A DNA stretch of 40,708 nt from the NCBI RefSeq assembly GCF_000239295.1, contig NZ_JH417703.1:15411-56118 (forward strand), in the 5' to 3' direction. The notes under the pieces were generated by a model. That model was given only the letters and a program-made list of their open reading frames with translations, was not told the DNA's origin and made no database searches. The DNA comes from Flavonifractor plautii ATCC 29863 (lineage in GTDB: Bacteria > Bacillota > Clostridia > Oscillospirales > Oscillospiraceae). Of the stretch, positions 38,832 to 40,708 are shown one piece after another (position 1 is the first letter of the stretch; every line of letters starts with the position of its first letter). A program made the translations under genes and the position numbers.

Positions 38832-38860
38832 ATTTTATCACCTTCATTGACGTTTGTAAA
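38832..38860 (-). promoter_or_regulatory. Promoter of pyruvate:ferredoxin oxidoreductase
   Basis: TTTACA (38855-38860) and TAAAAT (38832-38837) on the minus strand are 17 bases apart, giving a leader of about 135 bases. Confidence 0.6.
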
Positions 38861-38950
38861 TCAAATCTTACTCTGAATTATTATTTTTCTTTTTATTCCT
38901 GAATTAGAAGAAATAATTGGATTTTTTCCCTTCTCCTTTGAGAAAAATTA

Positions 38951-38974
38951 TTTAGTTATATATCACTAACTAAA
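38951..38974. promoter_or_regulatory. TTTAGTTA inverted repeat in the nifJ-comM gap
   Basis: TTTAGTTA and TAACTAAA (38951-38958 with 38967-38974) face each other across eight bases, about 90 bases upstream of the nifJ promoter, in an AT-rich block (38840-39000). It may bind an activator or repressor. The rest of the gap 38690-39132 holds the nifJ leader and promoter and the comM promoter; I see no gene in it. Confidence 0.45.
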
Positions 38975-39086
38975 CTGAGCATGCTAAAATATGCAGTTTT
39001 AAAAGCAGTCCTTTGCCGTATCCTGTTCTCCCCTTCCCTCCGCCGGTACAGGGCCGCTTTTCACCCTTTCGGCGGCGGGTCCGGTA

Positions 39087-39095
39087 TGCTATAAT
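39087..39095 (+). promoter_or_regulatory. Extended -10 promoter of comM
   Basis: TGCTATAAT (39087-39095) lies 37 bases before the start codon; no clear -35 box is visible. Confidence 0.55.
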
Positions 39096-39132
39096 GGATG
39101 CAACATGACGAAAGGGAAAGGAGGCGGCACCC

Positions 39133-40647
39133 ATGCTCTGTGAAGTGCGCTCCCTGGGGCTGAGCGGGATCTCCGGCTATGAGGTGCGGGCAGAGTGCGA
39201 CCTGTCGGCCGGTCTGCCCGCCTTTGAGATCGTGGGCCTGCCTGACGCGGCGGTGAAGGAGGCCCGGGACCGGGTGCGCGCCGCCATTAAAAACTGCGGC
39301 TTCACCTTCCCGGTGTCCCGCATCACGGTCAACCTGGCTCCCGCCAACCAGCGCAAGGGGGGCACGGTGTACGATTTGCCCATTCTGGCGGGTATTCTGG
39401 CCGCCGGGGGGCAGCTCAGGCTGGACGGGCCGGACAGCGCCTACGTGGGGGAGCTGTCTTTGTCCGGCTCCCTGCGGCCGGTGGTGGGGATGCTGCCCAT
39501 GGCCCTGGCCGCCCGGAGGGCGGGCATCAAGCGGCTGTACGTCCCCGCCCCCTCCGCCGCCGAGGCCACCCTGGCCGGCGGGCTGGAGGTCTACCCGGTG
39601 GAGAGCGTGGGGCAGCTGGCGGCCCATCTGAGGGGGGAGGCCCCTCTGGAGCCGGCGGCGGCCTGGACGCCGGGGCCGGACGACTTTGCCTGCCCCGACT
39701 TTGCCGACGTGAAGGGGCAGGAAAACGTGAAGCGCGCCCTGGAGATCGCCGCCGCCGGCGGCCACAACCTCTGCATGGTGGGCCCGCCCGGATCGGGCAA
39801 GTCCATGCTGGCCCGCCGCCTGCCCTCCATCCTCCCTGATCTGACCCGGCGGGAGGCCCTGGAGGCCACGGAGATCCACTCCGTCCTGGGCCTCACCACC
39901 TCTGAGCACCCCCTGCTGGTGCGGCGGCCCTTCCGCTCCCCCCACCACACGGTGTCCGCCATGGGCATGGCCGGAGGCGGCTCCAGCCCCCGGCCGGGAG
40001 AGATCTCCCTGGCCCACAACGGGGTGCTCTTTCTGGACGAGCTTCCCGAGTTCTCCAAGGAGGCCCTGGAGACCCTGCGCCAGCCTCTGGAGGACGGGCG
40101 GGTGCAGATCAGCCGGGTGTCGGGCACGGCGGTGTTCCCCGCCCGCTTCATGCTGGTGTGCGCCATGAATCCCTGCAAGTGCGGCTGGTACGGCTATTCG
40201 GACCGCTGCCGCTGCTCGCCCCAGGCGGTGGAGAAGTACCTCAGCCGCCTGTCCGGGCCCCTGCTGGACCGCATCGACCTGTTCGTGGAGGTGCCGCCAC
40301 TGGACTTTGACGCGCTCTCCCGCCGGACCCCGGCGGAGCCCTCCGCCGCCATCAAGGCCCGGGTGGACGGGGCCCGGGCGGTGCAGGCCGCCCGCTTCGG
40401 CCCCGGCGGCCCGGCCTGCAACGACCAGATGGGCCCGGCGGAGCTCTCCCGCTTCTGCGCCCTGGACGACGCCTGCCGCGCCGTGATGAAGGGGGCCTTC
40501 GACCGGATGGGCCTCACCGCCCGCAGCTACGACCGCATCCTCCGTGTGGCCCGCACCATCGCCGATCTGGACGGGGCGGGGGCCGTCGCCGTGGAGCACC
40601 TGGCCGAAGCCCTCCAGTACCGCCCGCCGGAGTACCTGCGGCGGTAG
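39133..40647 (+). CDS. comM: ComM/YifB-family Mg-chelatase-like AAA ATPase
   Basis: This 504-aa protein has the N-terminal Lon-protease-like fold of the family (AFEIVGLPDAAVKEARDRVR, NLAPANQRKGG), then the AAA core with Walker A GPPGSGKS (217-224), Walker B VLFLDELPEF (about 298-307), a Cys-rich insert (CKCGWYGYSDRCRCS) and the C-terminal Mg-chelatase-type helical domain. In proteobacteria ComM is a hexameric helicase that aids branch migration in natural transformation; in Firmicutes the role is less clear. AAAGGAGG precedes the ATG. Nothing annotatable follows in the last 61 bases (40648-40708). Confidence 0.95.
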   Translation: MLCEVRSLGLSGISGYEVRAECDLSAGLPAFEIVGLPDAAVKEARDRVRAAIKNCGFTFPVSRITVNLAPANQRKGGTVYDLPILAGILAAGGQLRLDGPDSAYVGELSLSGSLRPVVGMLPMALAARRAGIKRLYVPAPSAAEATLAGGLEVYPVESVGQLAAHLRGEAPLEPAAAWTPGPDDFACPDFADVKGQENVKRALEIAAAGGHNLCMVGPPGSGKSMLARRLPSILPDLTRREALEATEIHSVLGLTTSEHPLLVRRPFRSPHHTVSAMGMAGGGSSPRPGEISLAHNGVLFLDELPEFSKEALETLRQPLEDGRVQISRVSGTAVFPARFMLVCAMNPCKCGWYGYSDRCRCSPQAVEKYLSRLSGPLLDRIDLFVEVPPLDFDALSRRTPAEPSAAIKARVDGARAVQAARFGPGGPACNDQMGPAELSRFCALDDACRAVMKGAFDRMGLTARSYDRILRVARTIADLDGAGAVAVEHLAEALQYRPPEYLRR

Positions 40648-40708
40648 GCCCCCGGACGCGGGTGGAGACAGGCCCGCCTGTAGGTTTGTCAAACATATTG
40701 GACGGTGA

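Noticed and set aside
1-40708. Prophage, insertion sequence, integrase/att site or CRISPR array
   Set aside because: No transposase, integrase, phage structural gene, regularly spaced repeats or target-site duplications were seen. The only tRNA gene has no integrase or duplicated end nearby.

Overview
This window looks like chromosomal DNA from a GC-rich, strictly anaerobic Firmicute of the Oscillospirales (Flavonifractor / Lawsonibacter / Intestinimonas-like). The evidence is AGGAGG-type ribosome sites before almost every gene, GTG and TTG starts, sigma-A promoters of the TTGACA-N17-TATAAT kind, S-layer-homology proteins, FeoB-type ferrous iron uptake, a one-chain pyruvate:ferredoxin oxidoreductase, a minimal SufCB cluster and a ferritin-like protein. 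Genus is inference. I see no prophage, insertion sequence or CRISPR array.

Layout. 1-4.5 kb: ferritin-like diiron protein (-), facing away from a sufC-sufB-hotdog thioesterase operon (+); then a small membrane protein (-), an ECF S-component (+) and a TIGR04076 protein (+). 4.5-11.1 kb (-): release factor 3, a HAD phosphatase separated from it by a pair of palindromic repeats, an SLH surface protein with five acidic repeats, and an exported HAD phosphatase with a copper-amine-oxidase-type N-domain. 11.4-11.7 kb (+): a Cys-rich small protein. 11.7-17.6 kb (-): one tight iron operon, feoA-feoA-feoB-Cys-rich membrane protein-DtxR-type regulator-79-aa membrane protein-P1B-type ATPase-26-aa membrane microprotein, behind a promoter buried in inverted repeats. 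17.7-20 kb (-): a 110-aa tail-anchored protein behind two LexA-like boxes, then an ABC exporter. 20.2-22.7 kb: deoD (+), tRNA-Val(GAC) (-), an esterase-SDR pair (+). 22.8-27.9 kb (+): livJHMGF branched-chain amino acid transporter. 27.9-28.8 kb (+): zinc-dependent phospholipase C-like protein. 28.8-31.2 kb (-): a LexA-box operon of radical SAM, TIGR03915 and a second TIGR04076 protein. 31.3-33.4 kb (-): SLH/M15 peptidase and nitroreductase. 33.5-34.8 kb (+): CmpB-type membrane protein. 35-38.7 kb (-): pyruvate:ferredoxin oxidoreductase with a structured leader. 39.1-40.6 kb (+): ComM/YifB ATPase.

Most interesting system. The last part of the iron operon (regulator, small one-helix membrane protein, P1B ATPase with SCA in place of CPC and an Arg-rich N-terminus) resembles the FezA/FezB pair that builds ferrosome iron-storage organelles. 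Here it appears to be transcribed with ferrous iron import and to end in a microprotein overlapping the ATPase stop. A second theme is DNA damage: two unlinked minus-strand promoters carry LexA-like boxes in the -35/-10 spacer, one driving the radical SAM DNA-repair-type operon and the other an uncharacterised tail-anchored protein that could be an SOS cell-division inhibitor.

All positions were read by eye. Product names come from motif and family recognition, without database searches.
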